A program made the translations under genes and the position numbers. From positions 35,001 through 99,000 of the forward strand of contig WBZZ01000374.1 in assembly GCA_019918135.1 (NCBI GenBank): 64,000 bases of DNA. Direction: 5' to 3'. Numbering within the stretch: the first letter of the stretch is position 1; each line of letters begins with the position of its first letter. The DNA comes from Paulinella micropora. Lineage: Eukaryota; Cercozoa; Imbricatea; Euglyphida; Paulinellidae. This document shows, one piece after another, positions 1 to 11,400 of the stretch. The notes beneath the pieces were generated by a model. It saw nothing but the letters and a program-made list of their open reading frames with translations. It did no database searches and had not been told where the DNA came from.

Positions 1-95
1 TCCTGAAAAAATTTTGTTCACACAAACCATGCCTTACTCTGCTGGTGGTGCTCATGCTGGGGGGGGGGGGCATGATGTTTGGTGCACTCACCTAA

Positions 96-185
96 CAAAA
101 CTACTGTTGCTGTTGCTGTTGCTGTTGTCGCTGTTATCGCTGTTGCTGCTGTTGCTGTTGCTGTTGTCGCTGTTGTCGCTGAAAA

Positions 186-216
<31 letters not shown>

Positions 217-260
217 CAAAGACACAAACATTAATGTCTCCCTCTCTCTCTCTCTCTCTA
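96..260. repeat. Microsatellite block (CTGTTG)n, (GA)n, (TC)n
   Basis: A degenerate CTGTTG/CTGTCG hexanucleotide array (about 96-186) is followed by a GA run (186-216) and a TC run (238-258). The TC run ends in TAG and forms a polypyrimidine tract before the first recognisable coding exon of the arm, so it may act as a 3' splice site. The same block lies inverted at 12230-12394. Confidence 0.85.
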
Positions 261-263
261 GGC

Positions 264-3200
264 ATGCTGAGGGCTGCCAAAGCGCCGATTTACGTGGCCC
301 ACCGCGATGGTGGTTACGGAGTTTTTGCCAGTATATACCTTCCTCCTTCCTTCGAGCTTGGGATCCTGGAAGCGGGCGGACGTGCTCTGAATCTTGATCG
401 TAGTACTGCTTTATCAGAGCATTTTACTATGAAAATTGGGAACTTACTTCAAACTGGCATGCATCCCATTCACTTTATTTCCCCTTCAAGCAGAAATGCT
501 TTGCATCTAATAAATTCTTCATCAAAAGGATTCAACTCGAGTCCTGAGAAGCTTGACGATACTCCCCGACCTAACGTGAAGGTAAATTAATAACCAGTAC
601 ATCATATATGAAAATTGCTACAATTCACATGCGTAACTAGTAATGTGACAGTCGCCATACATAAAATAAAAAAACATGCAAATGCACATGCATTATTACA
701 TATATACATGCGTATACATCATACATACATGATTGTTACGTGCATTCTTTTCCAGATCAGCAAGGGGACTCCAATCGTCACGGTGAGCACTGCAATAGGC
801 AAAGATGAAGAGATTTTGCTCAATTATGCGCCGAATCCGGATTTAAGCATCACTACGCTACCGAGCGATGCATACCCGCACTGGCTGAAAGAAGCTGCCA
901 AGCAACGCGCTAAAATTCCGGTATTTTTGTACGAGACGGACATTGGCCATGTGTGTTTCATTGTTCCTGAGCAAGAGCATCCTATTCCTTTGAAGTTAGT
1001 GTCATTGACGCACGAAGAGAAGCTTGCGCTTTTGAGCACGGTTAGTAGTGTTACTTCCGATGGATGCGCAACTTCGCAGCCGGTGTCAAGATCTTTATCT
1101 ATGTCAACAGAGCAGAAAATGAAGTTGCTCAACAGCGTTACTTCTGTTTCAGCTGCAGAAAGTCAGAATACTCTTCTGCGAAGGGCGAGCTCTAGCGTTA
1201 CAGTTGTGCTGGAAAAATCAAGCTCTAGTAATACGAAGGTAATAAATAAATAAAATCAATCACTAGGTAGCTTCTTATTTGATTTATTTACAGGTACTTG
1301 GTTCTGACATCGATACTGACGTGGACCAGAGGGAGGAGCCGCAGAGTAGTCCGGTCAAGTTCAAAGATAATAGTGGGAGACTTTTTGTTCCTACTGGATC
1401 TTTGGTAATTCTCTTTCTCTTTTGCTTGCTTGCGGAAGTTGGTAGCTATTGTGGTTTGTTTAGAGCGTTGACGAAGGCGATTCGGATAATGATTCGAAGT
1501 GCTACCGTGAACCTACCGATCCTAGCGATACTAGGCTCCCCCCTCTGGTCGACGACGAATATGTTGGTGCGGAATCTAGTATTCTGGGCAACTACAACGA
1601 GCTGATGGAATCAAATGAGCTGTTATGTGACCTGATGAAATTGTCACCACTTCCTGTACAACGAGCACGCAAAAATCCCACTCGCCCCTACAAAATGAAA
1701 CACCGCACCAAAGGAAACGTGAAGTTACAGAGACAGGAAGCGCTCAAGAAGTTGTTGGGGATAACCTTCGCAGACCTGGATAGAGAAGTGAAGTCTGTTT
1801 GCTGTCAAAAGTGGAAGTGTTACTCATTCATCGACACGCGCGATGTGCTACACACGCGAGCGAAGAACGCAGCATCGTCACTAAGTGAGCTTTACACGTG
1901 GACAGCTGCTCAGCTTGAATCCTTCCAAACTAAAATTGGTTCGTTTCAATATATGTACCTAACGGAGGCTGTCTGCAGAACAGCTTGGCAGCGCATCCAC
2001 GGCATCAGCGACGCAGTTTTATCTCGAGCACACAAGCTTCTTGCCAACAACACGAAGGTCTTTGCCAGAAAGTCAACCGCAATTCCCGAAACAGAAGATC
2101 TTGTTGCAATTTTGCTATGTGAAAAATTCGCAAACAGTCATCCCGAGATATGTAGCGACGGTGTATGGAGGCTACAAGAAATGGCTGAGGACGCCGGAGT
2201 GCAAAAGTATGTTCGGGACAACTGGAAAGAAGTGTGTCTACGGTACGGAACTTCTAAGAGAGTGAATCCTGATAAGCCTCCAACAGACAACACAATCAAC
2301 AAAGTTTGGAAAGCGGATTTCTCAAACGTCAAGTTTGTACGAGGTAATATGCATATAATTGATTGATGTTTGAATCGTTAGCATAGCATAGCATTCATCA
2401 TTACTCACTACATCTTTGTGCTGCAGCGGGAGACTTTTCCAAATGCGACATCTGCACGAGGCTTGCGGTTCGGCATGCCCGAGGTTTCTTGAGTGACACA
2501 GCAGCTCAGACTTGGCGCCGCCAGAGCCGCCTTCATCACAAAATTCACAGAACGTGCCGTGTAGCGAGCATGCAACGCAAGAAGGGTGCGCAAGAAGATC
2601 TCCATGCTACTGTTATATCTGCAGATATGAAGCCGCCTGTGCGGATTCCATCTTGTCGCCGTGCTGCTAAAGACTTTAAAGGGAAAATGGTCTTTCGCCT
2701 GTGTGTCGGTATCAACACTTGTTACACTACCGATACTAACTTTATTTTCACGTACCTGGAAGGCGCAGTGGAGCATGGCGTGAACAGTAATATCACCATG
2801 CTTGCATCACTTTTGCATTGGGAGCTTTGGCATCCTCGCACTATGCAAGCTTGGAAGTTATTCCTGGAGTGGGACGGCGCCGGTGATAACACTGCGTGGG
2901 CTATGCTAGGCTTTATCGGGCTTAATGTTGTCGACCGCGGTATCCGTTGGCAAGTAGAATCTCATCGCAAGCCACCTGGGCACGGCCATGACGGGAATGA
3001 TCAGTCATTCAGAGTGATGGATATTGGGTGGAAGAGCACCTTCCTCACAACCAATATCGCTCAAGCTTTGTTAAAACTTATCCTTGCTTTCAAAAAACAA
3101 AGATCGACCTTTGTGTTGGTTGTTCTTGCATGTAATTACGACTGGATGACGTATTTCAGTCCATGTATGAACAAAAGCTTCAAGAATTACAACAGGCCTC

Positions 3201-4024
3201 TGGCCTGGCGCATCACCAAGAACGAGGATCCTGATCATTTACCGACTGCGGATTTCAAAACAATGGGAGACGCACAGGAGGAATTTCATGGAGAGAAGGA
3301 TAATCCCCAAGGAGCATCAGTGAAACTGTTCATTCAGCGCCCCGGTATTGTATTATATTATTCCCTTCCCTCCCCCCCCCCACCTCACGTGCATGTGTTG
3401 TATATATTGCAATACCGGGGCGTTGGATGTATTGCAGCGGCTGATATGCCTCGCAAGCTTCCTGTGGGATACTTCGTCAACCCACGTTTGAAAAAGGATA
3501 TTCGATCTTTGAGCAAGTACCTAGAGCCGGACGAGACTGCGCATGTGGAGGAGATGTTGGCGGCTGGGAACCTGACAAGAATCGAAATTGATGGCGACTA
3601 CTTCGACGGTGGTTTGCCCGGACGCCCTGCTCATATGAAGTGTGGAAAATACAAAGCAGAATTCCGACTGGTTGATGAGCTGCCGATGAATTGGATGGAG
3701 TTGCCTCCTAACCGTAAAGAAAAGATAAACGCTCTTACCCATTTGACACCTGACGAGCTTCTTTCTTTACCACGCACATATTTTGTTAACGAGGGAAAGG
3801 CTCCCGCTCACCCACGATGGCGCGGTGCACAGGAGCTTACTGAGGAAGAAAAGAGGGAGCAGGACTTGGCTTTTGGAAATGTTGAGCATCCGTGGCGCAA
3901 AGTTTTCATTTTACTTACATCGTTTCAAGACAAGCAAGCGTTTGCATCCAGCCAAATGGTAGTCAAGGAACTAAAGGACTGGCTCAGAATGCACGGTGTT
4001 GCAACGCAAGATGCCGACCTTTAA
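264..4024 (+). CDS. SET-like + DUF7869-like transposase gene, left-arm copy (six exons)
   Basis: Exons that I can join by GT/AG borders with intact frame are 264-581, 756-1238, 1294-1404, 1464-2343, 2427-3344 and 3438-4021. The first exons resemble a SET domain: GGYGVFAS near the start, LINSSS where a SET domain has an NHSC box, then PNV and KDEEILLNYAP like the SET C-terminal motif. The middle part has a CDIC...HHKIH zinc-binding pattern, then EWDGAGDNTAW and GHGHDGNDQSF, which match the DN...GHTH..D..F layout of DUF7869, an RNase-H-fold domain of transposon-like genes in algae and protists. The start is uncertain: ATG 264 follows a polypyrimidine AG and an upstream exon may exist. A further C-terminal segment (4011-4562) lies in another frame and I cannot place the junction. 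Family assignment is from remembered motifs. Confidence 0.72.
3338..3422. mobile_element. Small inverted-repeat element that supplies an intron (introner-like), left arm
   Basis: The 13-bp repeat CGCCCCGGTATTG (3338-3350) is matched by its exact complement CAATACCGGGGCG (3410-3422). The splice donor (GTATTG at 3345) lies inside the left repeat. The acceptor TTGCAG ends at 3437, just outside. The intron is 93 bp, a multiple of three, so the frame stays open if it is retained. It contains a long C run. A short inverted-repeat element bringing its own donor is the pattern described for introners. Confidence 0.6.
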
Positions 4025-4562
4025 AAAGGCGCAGCTTGTTGACTCAGCATGGAACCATTTTCAAATCTGCCGCTGCAACTTAGAAGAAGAAGTGGATGCC
4101 AAACTAGCTGGTGCTGAACCCGCGCTATCTGAGAACTCTTCTTCTACTACTAGCACAGACAACTCTTCTTCTAGCTCAGAGGAAGAAGAAAACGGTACTA
4201 GTGTATGCTATATCTGCAACACTGGTCGCATTTCGTTATTATTTACTGTAGGTGTCTCAGACTCAACTGTGCCGCCACGAGGACGCCAACCAAGCCGTCA
4301 GCGCGGACGTCGCCGCGCGCGTCGAGCAGCAGGTCAACGCGGACGCAAGCGTGCGCGAAATTCAGCTGATTCCAAGCGGGCGATGCAATCTCAACGCAGG
4401 AACAGTCAGGTGCAAGGCGCAAATCAGCCAGGCCCCAATCCGTGGGATTGCCCTTCCTGTAAGATCCATAACGCTGAAGGTGGAGACAAATGCCAATTGT
4501 GTGAGTGGCCAGCAGATGTCGGTAGCTCTGATAGCTCTGACGACAACGACCCATTAATGTAG
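4011..4562 (+). CDS. C-terminal tail with RanBP2-type zinc finger, left arm
   Basis: This 183-residue frame begins at ATG 4011, inside the end of the transposase-like gene. It has a serine/acidic run, a CYICNTG fragment, a strongly basic RGRRRAR-rich stretch like a nuclear localisation signal, and a C-terminal finger WDCPSC...N......CQLC. The finger matches the RanBP2 zinc-finger pattern W-x-C-x2-C-x3-N-x6-C-x2-C exactly. It ends in an acidic SSDSSDDND tail at TAG 4560. It is probably the last part of the same protein, joined by splicing, but could be a separate small protein. Confidence 0.6.
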   Translation: MPTFKKAQLVDSAWNHFQICRCNLEEEVDAKLAGAEPALSENSSSTTSTDNSSSSSEEEENGTSVCYICNTGRISLLFTVGVSDSTVPPRGRQPSRQRGRRRARRAAGQRGRKRARNSADSKRAMQSQRRNSQVQGANQPGPNPWDCPSCKIHNAEGGDKCQLCEWPADVGSSDSSDDNDPLM

Positions 4563-5023
4563 CCTTGAAATACATTCTAATCAAGGAAATACTGCAACCT
4601 TCACATCACACAACCACCCCCCCCCCCTCCCCCTTCCACTACCCACGTGAATCCCCTATCACAGCGGCGGCAGGGATTTTTTGAAGTAAAAGCAGCTCAT
4701 AATGTAGGAAAATACTAAAAACAAATAAAACAAAGCAAAAAAACCAAGCTGTGCATTTTTGTCGCTTGTTTCCAGCATAGTCTTGTCGTCGCCGGCATGA
4801 AAAAAAAGTGGAAAAATTAGGTGTCAGACCGGTTTCTGTCCACCTCCGGAGGTGAAGTCTAAGTGGTTGACTATTAATAAAAACATGTTTTAATATCATT
4901 TTATTATGTTCTGCAACTAAATACTGAATTTCCCTTCATTTGCACAAGTTTTCTGAAAGTTGCTAAAAATCTTGGAAAAATTTCGGAAAAAGTGATACCC
5001 CCATCTTTGCCGAATGGTTAGTT
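4563..5023. other. Non-coding inner end of the left arm
   Basis: The stretch has a C run (4616-4632), a short AT-rich segment with AAATAAAACAAAGC near 4720, and ends at the sharp arm border GGTTAGTT (5023). An 86-codon open frame on the minus strand has no recognisable domain and I do not call it. The inner arm sequence may hold the element's true terminus and a polyadenylation site for the gene. Confidence 0.6.
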
Positions 5024-5411
5024 GTAGCAAGATATTGAGCACCATTAGCCTCCGTTGTAGTCCATAAGGCAGTAAATCTTACACACACTCCCATACCAGC
5101 ACGATATTTAATTCTTTTTTTGATTGAATGTATCCGCTAGCCCCTGCCACGGCAGTTGTTGATATGCTAGCCATTGAATTCTTCATTTCAACAGTAGAAT
5201 TAACAACAGCACTATCCCATTTAGCAGAATTTACATTATACATATATGTCTCTTGAATAATCGGTGTGTATTGTGCTGTGGATATTTCACCGAATGCTGT
5301 CAAGTTGTCATCTGTTAATTTTGTTTTTAGTTCTCCATGAGTTCCACATTTCAAATTAACAAAATTCCCTCCATCATCTTGTGCGACTAAATTTCGTTGG
5401 TGGGATGTCAT
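5024..5411 (-). pseudogene. N-terminal remnant of a viral structural protein
   Basis: The minus-strand reading starting at ATG 5411 has a globular N-terminus with TAFGEISTAQYTPIIQ, then an alternating small-residue region and a SGYIQSKKELN segment. I recognise this layout from N-terminal domains of phage-like and Polinton-like structural or fibre proteins (TAFGEL...TPL.Q...Y...). That recognition is from memory. The gene is broken (about one interruption) and cut off at the left arm border. It would have been the downstream neighbour of the capsid gene on the same strand. Confidence 0.5.
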
Positions 5412-5482
5412 AGTTCCTATATTATCAAAAAAATAAATAATCTATCAAAATTAATTACTACCTATTACCTCACTGGCGGGGT

Positions 5483-7046
5483 TTAATTTCTGGTAATGGT
5501 GCCATTCTTAACATTTACTTCTTGCTGAGTTACGACAAATGTGTAATGATTAGCTGCAATAGTAGCAGTGGTTCCGATAAACTCCCTCGTCGTTCGGTGT
5601 CTAGACTTAATCCACTGATTTCATTTTGGTCCTTGCTCCACAACGGTCGGGTATTGTCAAAGCTATCACACCATACCCAGTTGTATTGATAAACATTGCT
5701 ATTCATCAAAGAAGAGCATTCCAACTTCGGCTTAAGATACATATAGTCTTCTAGTTTATATTGCTGACAATCGACATTGAATTCTTGAAGTCGTGCCCCA
5801 TCTAGTGTGGTATAAAAAGTTTGAATCTTAGTGCCAAGAAGGTTGCTATTGTCATAAGCGGTGTTCTTATTTTCGGTTGTGTTGAAAACAGAGTGATAAA
5901 TCTTCTTAATTCGTCGCCCGTGGCCTCTGTCAAATCTAAGGATAACATTATGAGAAGCTGCAGGTGTGCCGATAGTATTTTTATACAAATAAGAATAATC
6001 AATGTTGAAGCTCATACCTTCGGGGCTCATAATCTTCTGTTGAATTGATTGAACGACATCGGGGTTAGTCTCGACAGCTGAGAAAAGGCTGAGATTAGTA
6101 ACCTTAACACTTAAATCCGCCGCCGCAACAGTGCCTCCGCCAGTAGAAAGAGCATCATCGTTGTAATAAAAGATTTTGGGTGTCTGTTGCCAAACAATCC
6201 GCATAGTCAAAATTTCTGGAAACATAATAGTTTTATCCAGAGCGAAAATAGTATTGTAAAGCATTCCAAGATTAATCTTAACATTAACACTCGGTTCGGG
6301 TTGTCCAATAGCGCCTCCTGAAAAATACTTAGCCTCATTGTGCGCAACATTAACAACACTAAGAGTGCCAGTTGCTGCAGCAATTAAACTATCATCGTGT
6401 CTGCGAGCATTGGTTGCTGGTTGAGTTAAGTAAGCCCGCATCTTAGCTTGGTATGAAGCCATAACTTCACCAATACGAGTAGTAATCGCCCCGAAACATC
6501 ACCACCATTCGTAGCACCAACAGCGGTCAAACCCGTACCATCCGCCTTTAAAGCGATAGCATCAAGCAAGCTAACTTTTCTTTCAGTCGCAGCGGTGTTA
6601 CTAAAACTCGCCCCGTTTGTTGTATTGTTCTTTTGAAGCATACAACCAGCACCAGATTTGTTGTCGTGGTTTTCCAAAGCTAGTAAATCATCAATTGAGG
6701 TTTCTGGTTTCCAAATCATCTTAGTGATATTTCCGACTTCGTTAATGTCGCAAAGATAAACACCACCTCTTGTAATCAATTGTATCTGCCTAATTGGTGC
6801 CAGGCAATCCATAAAGCGTTTATTGTAGTTTGCCGCCTTCGCCTCTGGGGCATAAGTAAAACTCAAAACAGAGCGAGCCAAGTTAAACGGGCGACTGATA
6901 AGGTCAAAGTTGCTTTCCTGTCCTCCTGCGGTAGTCACGGTTACATCAACAGAACCCTCACGAGGGGTAAGCTTATTCAAACGATAAGAAGCACTGATGT
7001 AGTCAGTCCTGCTAAAATCTAGTTCGCCTCCGTGTTGTGTGGGCAT
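5483..7046 (-). pseudogene. MCP: Major capsid protein locus, Polinton-like virus type
   Basis: The locus starts at ATG 7046, with an AT-rich leader upstream. The recognisable text is typical of double-jelly-roll capsids of Polinton-like viruses and virophages: an N-terminal SRTDYISASYRLNKL segment, a middle YLYKNTIGTP region, and a late LDGARLQEFNVDC followed by QYNWVWCDSFDN. The total length of about 520 codons suits a major capsid protein. It is broken, with about two interruptions. The product would form the virion shell. Identification rests on overall pattern, not a search. Confidence 0.62.
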
Positions 7047-7232
7047 TTGTTTTTCCTCTTTTTACGGTTGTCTTATATTTTAATATGAGAAAAAAATAAA
7101 ATAATTAATTACGGCTTTTTAACAAATTAAAAAATGATGTAAATAAATTAAAATAATTCGTTTCCCGGTAAATCAACAATGTCATAACAATGCCTAACCC
7201 GTTGAGATTAACTGGCTGGTCGTTTTCGTCTG
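7047..7232. other. AT-rich intergenic spacer
   Basis: The 186 bases between the capsid locus and the endonuclease fragment are very AT-rich (AAAAAAATAAAATAATTAATT near 7090). They probably hold the promoter of the minus-strand capsid locus. No gene is seen. Confidence 0.5.
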
Positions 7233-7466
7233 TCAAATAGAACCAATACACCGTTCTTGTCTTTTTTTATGCTCGCATATATCTTTTCCATTACACGAGA
7301 CACAATAATATCTATATTTTCCGTGGTCGCATATAGCATCAGCATCCCTCTTATTTAGGTCTGGTTTTAATTGTTCAATCCAATATTGCTCTCTCGATAG
7401 CAGCTGTTCTTTATTATTACATTCATATTCTTCAACGAGCGCAATACGTGCATTATAACTAACCAT
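7233..7466 (-). pseudogene. C-terminal fragment of a GIY-YIG endonuclease with zinc-binding tail
   Basis: The reading contains SREQYWIEQLKPDLNKRDA, which fits the end of a GIY-YIG nuclease domain (E..YWI..LKP.LN...A). A CDHGKYRYYCVSC / CEHKKRQERC tail follows, like the short C-H-C-C repeats seen after such domains in large viruses and phytoplankton. The GIY and YIG motifs themselves are missing. The apparent start codon comes from the last bases of the right arm, so the gene is truncated by the arm border. It would have been a homing-type or element-encoded nuclease. Confidence 0.6.
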
Positions 7467-7917
7467 TCGGCAAAGATGGGGGTATCACTTTTTCCGAAAT
7501 TTTTCCAAGATTTTTAGCAACTTTCAGAAAACTTGTGCAAATGAAGGGAAATTCAGTATTTAGTTGCAGAACATAATAAAATGATATTAAAACATGTTTT
7601 TATTAATAGTCAACCACTTAGACTTCACCTCCGGAGGTGGACAGAAACCGGTCTGACACCTAATTTTTCCACTTTTTTTTCATGCCGGCGACGACAAGAC
7701 TATGCTGGAAACAAGCGACAAAAATGCACAGCTTGGTTTTTTTGCTTTGTTTTATTTGTTTTTAGTATTTTCCTACATTATGAGCTGCTTTTACTTCAAA
7801 AAATCCCTGCCGCCGCTGTGATAGGGGATTCACGTGGGTAGTGGAAGGGGGAGGGGGGGGGGGTGGTTGTGTGATGTGAAGGTTGCAGTATTTCCTTGAT
7901 TAGAATGTATTTCAAGG

Positions 7918-8480
7918 CTACATTAATGGGTCGTTGTCGTCAGAGCTATCAGAGCTACCGACATCTGCTGGCCACTCACACAATTGGCATTTGTCTCCAC
8001 CTTCAGCGTTATGGATCTTACAGGAAGGGCAATCCCACGGATTGGGGCCTGGCTGATTTGCGCCTTGCACCTGACTGTTCCTGCGTTGAGATTGCATCGC
8101 CCGCTTGGAATCAGCTGAATTTCGCGCACGCTTGCGTCCGCGTTGACCTGCTGCTCGACGCGCGCGGCGACGTCCGCGCTGACGGCTTGGTTGGCGTCCT
8201 CGTGGCGGCACAGTTGAGTCTGAGACACCTACAGTAAATAATAACGAAATGCGACCAGTGTTGCAGATATAGCATACACTAGTACCGTTTTCTTCTTCCT
8301 CTGAGCTAGAAGAAGAGTTGTCTGTGCTAGTAGTAGAAGAAGAGTTCTCAGATAGCGCGGGTTCAGCACCAGCTAGTTTGGCATCCACTTCTTCTTCTAA
8401 GTTGCAGCGGCAGATTTGAAAATGGTTCCATGCTGAGTCAACAAGCTGCGCCTTTTTAAACTGCTTCGGTCGGCATCTTG
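7918..8480 (-). CDS. C-terminal tail with RanBP2-type zinc finger, right arm
   Basis: Mirror copy of the left-arm tail: acidic/serine region, basic RGRRRAR stretch, and WDCPSC...CQLC finger, ending at 7918. As in the left arm, it is in a different frame from the main body of the transposase-like gene. The upstream limit is approximate because I cannot place how the tail joins the main gene. Confidence 0.58.
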
Positions 8481-11400
8481 CGTTGCAACACCGTGCATTC
8501 TGAGCCAGTCCTTTAGTTCCTTGACTACCATTTGGCTGGATGCAAACGCTTGCTTGTCTTGAAACGATGTAAGTAAAATGAAAACTTTGCGCCACGGATG
8601 CTCAACATTTCCAAAAGCCAAGTCCTGCTCCCTCTTTTCTTCCTCAGTAAGCTCCTGTGCACCGCGCCATCGTGGGTGAGCGGGAGCCTTTCCCTCGTTA
8701 ACAAAATATGTGCGTGGTAAAGAAAGAAGCTCGTCAGGTGTCAAATGGGTAAGAGCGTTTATCTTTTCTTTACGGTTAGGAGGCAACTCCATCCAATTCA
8801 TCGGCAGCTCATCAACCAGTCGGAATTCTGCTTTGTATTTTCCACACTTCATATGAGCAGGGCGTCCGGGCAAACCACCGTCGAAGTAGTCGCCATCAAT
8901 TTCGATTCTTGTCAGGTTCCCAGCCGCCAACATCTCCTCCACATGCGCAGTCTCGTCCGGCTCTAGGTACTTGCTCAAAGATCGAATATCCTTTTTCAAA
9001 CGTGGGTTGACGAAGTATCCCACAGGAAGCTTGCGAGGCATATCAGCCGCTGCAATACATCCAACGCCCCGGTATTGCAATATATACAACACATGCACGT
9101 GAGGTGGGGGGGGGGGGGAGGGAAGGGAATAATATAATACAATACCGGGGCGCTGAATGAACAGTTTCACTGATGCTCCTTGGGGATTATCCTTCTCTCC
9201 ATGAAATTCCTCCTGTGCGTCTCCCATTGTTTTGAAATCCGCAGTCGGTAACTGATCAGGATCCTCGTTCTTGGTGATGCGCCAGGCCAGAGGCCTGTTG
9301 TAATTCTTGAAGCTTTTGTTCATACATGGACTGAAATACGTCATCCAGTCGTAATTACATGCAAGAACAACCAACACAAAGGTCGATCTTTGTTTTTTGA
9401 AAGCAAGGATAAGTTTTAACAAAGCTTGAGCGATATTGGTTGTGAGGAAGGTGCTCTTCCACCCAATATCCATCACTCTGAATGACTGATCATTCCCGTC
9501 ATGGCCGTGCCCAGGTGGCTTGCGATGAGATTCTACTTGCCAACGGATACCGCGGTCGACAACATTAAGCCCGATAAAGCCTAGCATAGCCCACGCAGTG
9601 TTATCACCGGCGCCGTCCCACTCCAGGAATAACTTCCAAGCTTGCATAGTGCGAGGATGCCAAAGCTCCCAATGCAAAAGTGATGCAAGCATGGTGATAT
9701 TACTGTTCACGCCATGCTCCACTGCGCCTTCCAGGTACGTGAAAATAAAGTTAGTATCGGTAGTGTAACAAGTGTTGATACCGACACACAGGCGAAAGAC
9801 CATTTTCCCTTTAAAGTCTTTAGCAGCACGGCGACAAGATGGAATCCGCACAGGCGGCTTCATATCTGCAGATATAACAGTAGCATGGAGATCTTCTTGC
9901 GCACCCTTCTTGCGTTGCATGCTCGCTACACGGCACGTTCTGTGAATTTTGTGATGAAGGCGGCTCTGGCGGCGCCAAGTCTGAGCTGCTGTGTCACTCA
10001 GGAAACCTCGGGCATGCCGAACCGCAAGCCTCGTGCAGATGTCGCATTTGGAAAAGTCTCCCGCTGCAGCACAAAGATGTAGTGAGTAATGATGAATGCT
10101 ATGCTATGCTAACGATTCAAACATCAATCAATTATATGCATATTACCTCGTACAAACTTGACGTTTGAGAAATCCGCTTTCCAAACTTTGTTGATTGTGT
10201 TGTCTGTTGGAGGCTTATCAGGATTCACTCTCTTAGAAGTTCCGTACCGTAGACACACTTCTTTCCAGTTGTCCCGAACATACTTTTGCACTCCGGCGTC
10301 CTCAGCCATTTCTTGTAGCCTCCATACACCGTCGCTACATATCTCGGGATGACTGTTTGCGAATTTTTCACATAGCAAAATTGCAACAAGATCTTCTGTT
10401 TCGGGAATTGCGGTTGACTTTCTGGCAAAGACCTTCGTGTTGTTGGCAAGAAGCTTGTGTGCTCGAGATAAAACTGCGTCGCTGATGCCGTGGATGCGCT
10501 GCCAAGCTGTTCTGCAGACAGCCTCCGTTAGGTACATATATTGAAACGAACCAATTTTAGTTTGGAAGGATTCAAGCTGAGCAGCTGTCCACGTGTAAAG
10601 CTCACTTAGTGACGATGCTGCGTTCTTCGCTCGCGTGTGTAGCACATCGCGCGTGTCGATGAATGAGTAACACTTCCACTTTTGACAGCAAACAGACTTC
10701 ACTTCTCTATCCAGGTCTGCGAAGGTTATCCCCAACAACTTCTTGAGCGCTTCCTGTCTCTGTAACTTCACGTTTCCTTTGGTGCGGTGTTTCATTTTGT
10801 AGGGGCGAGTGGGATTTTTGCGTGCTCGTTGTACAGGAAGTGGTGACAATTTCATCAGGTCACATAACAGCTCATTTGATTCCATCAGCTCGTTGTAGTT
10901 GCCCAGAATACTAGATTCCGCACCAACATATTCGTCGTCGACCAGAGGGGGGAGCCTAGTATCGCTAGGATCGGTAGGTTCACGGTAGCACTTCGAATCA
11001 TTATCCGAATCGCCTTCGTCAACGCTCTAAACAAACCACAATAGCTACCAACTTCCGCAAGCAAGCAAAAGAGAAAGAGAATTACCAAAGATCCAGTAGG
11101 AACAAAAAGTCTCCCACTATTATCTTTGAACTTGACCGGACTACTCTGCGGCTCCTCCCTCTGGTCCACGTCAGTATCGATGTCAGAACCAAGTACCTGT
11201 AAATAAATCAAATAAGAAGCTACCTAGTGATTGATTTTATTTATTTATTACCTTCGTATTACTAGAGCTTGATTTTTCCAGCACAACTGTAACGCTAGAG
11301 CTCGCCCTTCGCAGAAGAGTATTCTGACTTTCTGCAGCTGAAACAGAAGTAACGCTGTTGAGCAACTTCATTTTCTGCTCTGTTGACATAGATAAAGATC

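Larger units (their letters stand above)
1..5023 (+). repeat. Left arm of a giant inverted repeat
   Basis: The 5023 bases are repeated in reverse complement at 7457-12489. Position p pairs with 12490-p in the outer part and 12480-p near the centre, so the arms differ by only a net 10 bp in length, plus at least one substitution. The identity is still present at base 1, so the true outer end may lie outside the window. The inner end is sharp: both arms read GAATGGTTAGTT and then diverge. The arm holds one multi-exon transposase-like gene. Near identity implies a recent duplication or ongoing gene conversion. Confidence 0.97.
5024..7456. mobile_element. Broken fragment of a capsid-bearing Polinton-like-virus type element
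   Basis: This AT-rich segment between the arms carries three minus-strand loci: a structural protein N-terminus, a double-jelly-roll-type major capsid protein, and a GIY-YIG endonuclease fragment. Both outer genes stop at the arm borders, so only the middle of a larger element remains. It is broken, with roughly three or more interruptions plus truncation at both ends. The mild decay suggests it is not ancient. Confidence 0.65.

Noticed and set aside
14-397. Low-complexity open frame in the left arm (and its mirror in the right arm)
   Set aside because: It is leucine and Arg/Glu repeats from microsatellites, with no protein-like text. The real coding signal in this stretch is in another frame.
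4639-4899. 86-codon open frame at the inner end of both arms
   Set aside because: Basic and hydrophobic without any motif, preserved only because the arms are identical. It lies past the end of the main gene.
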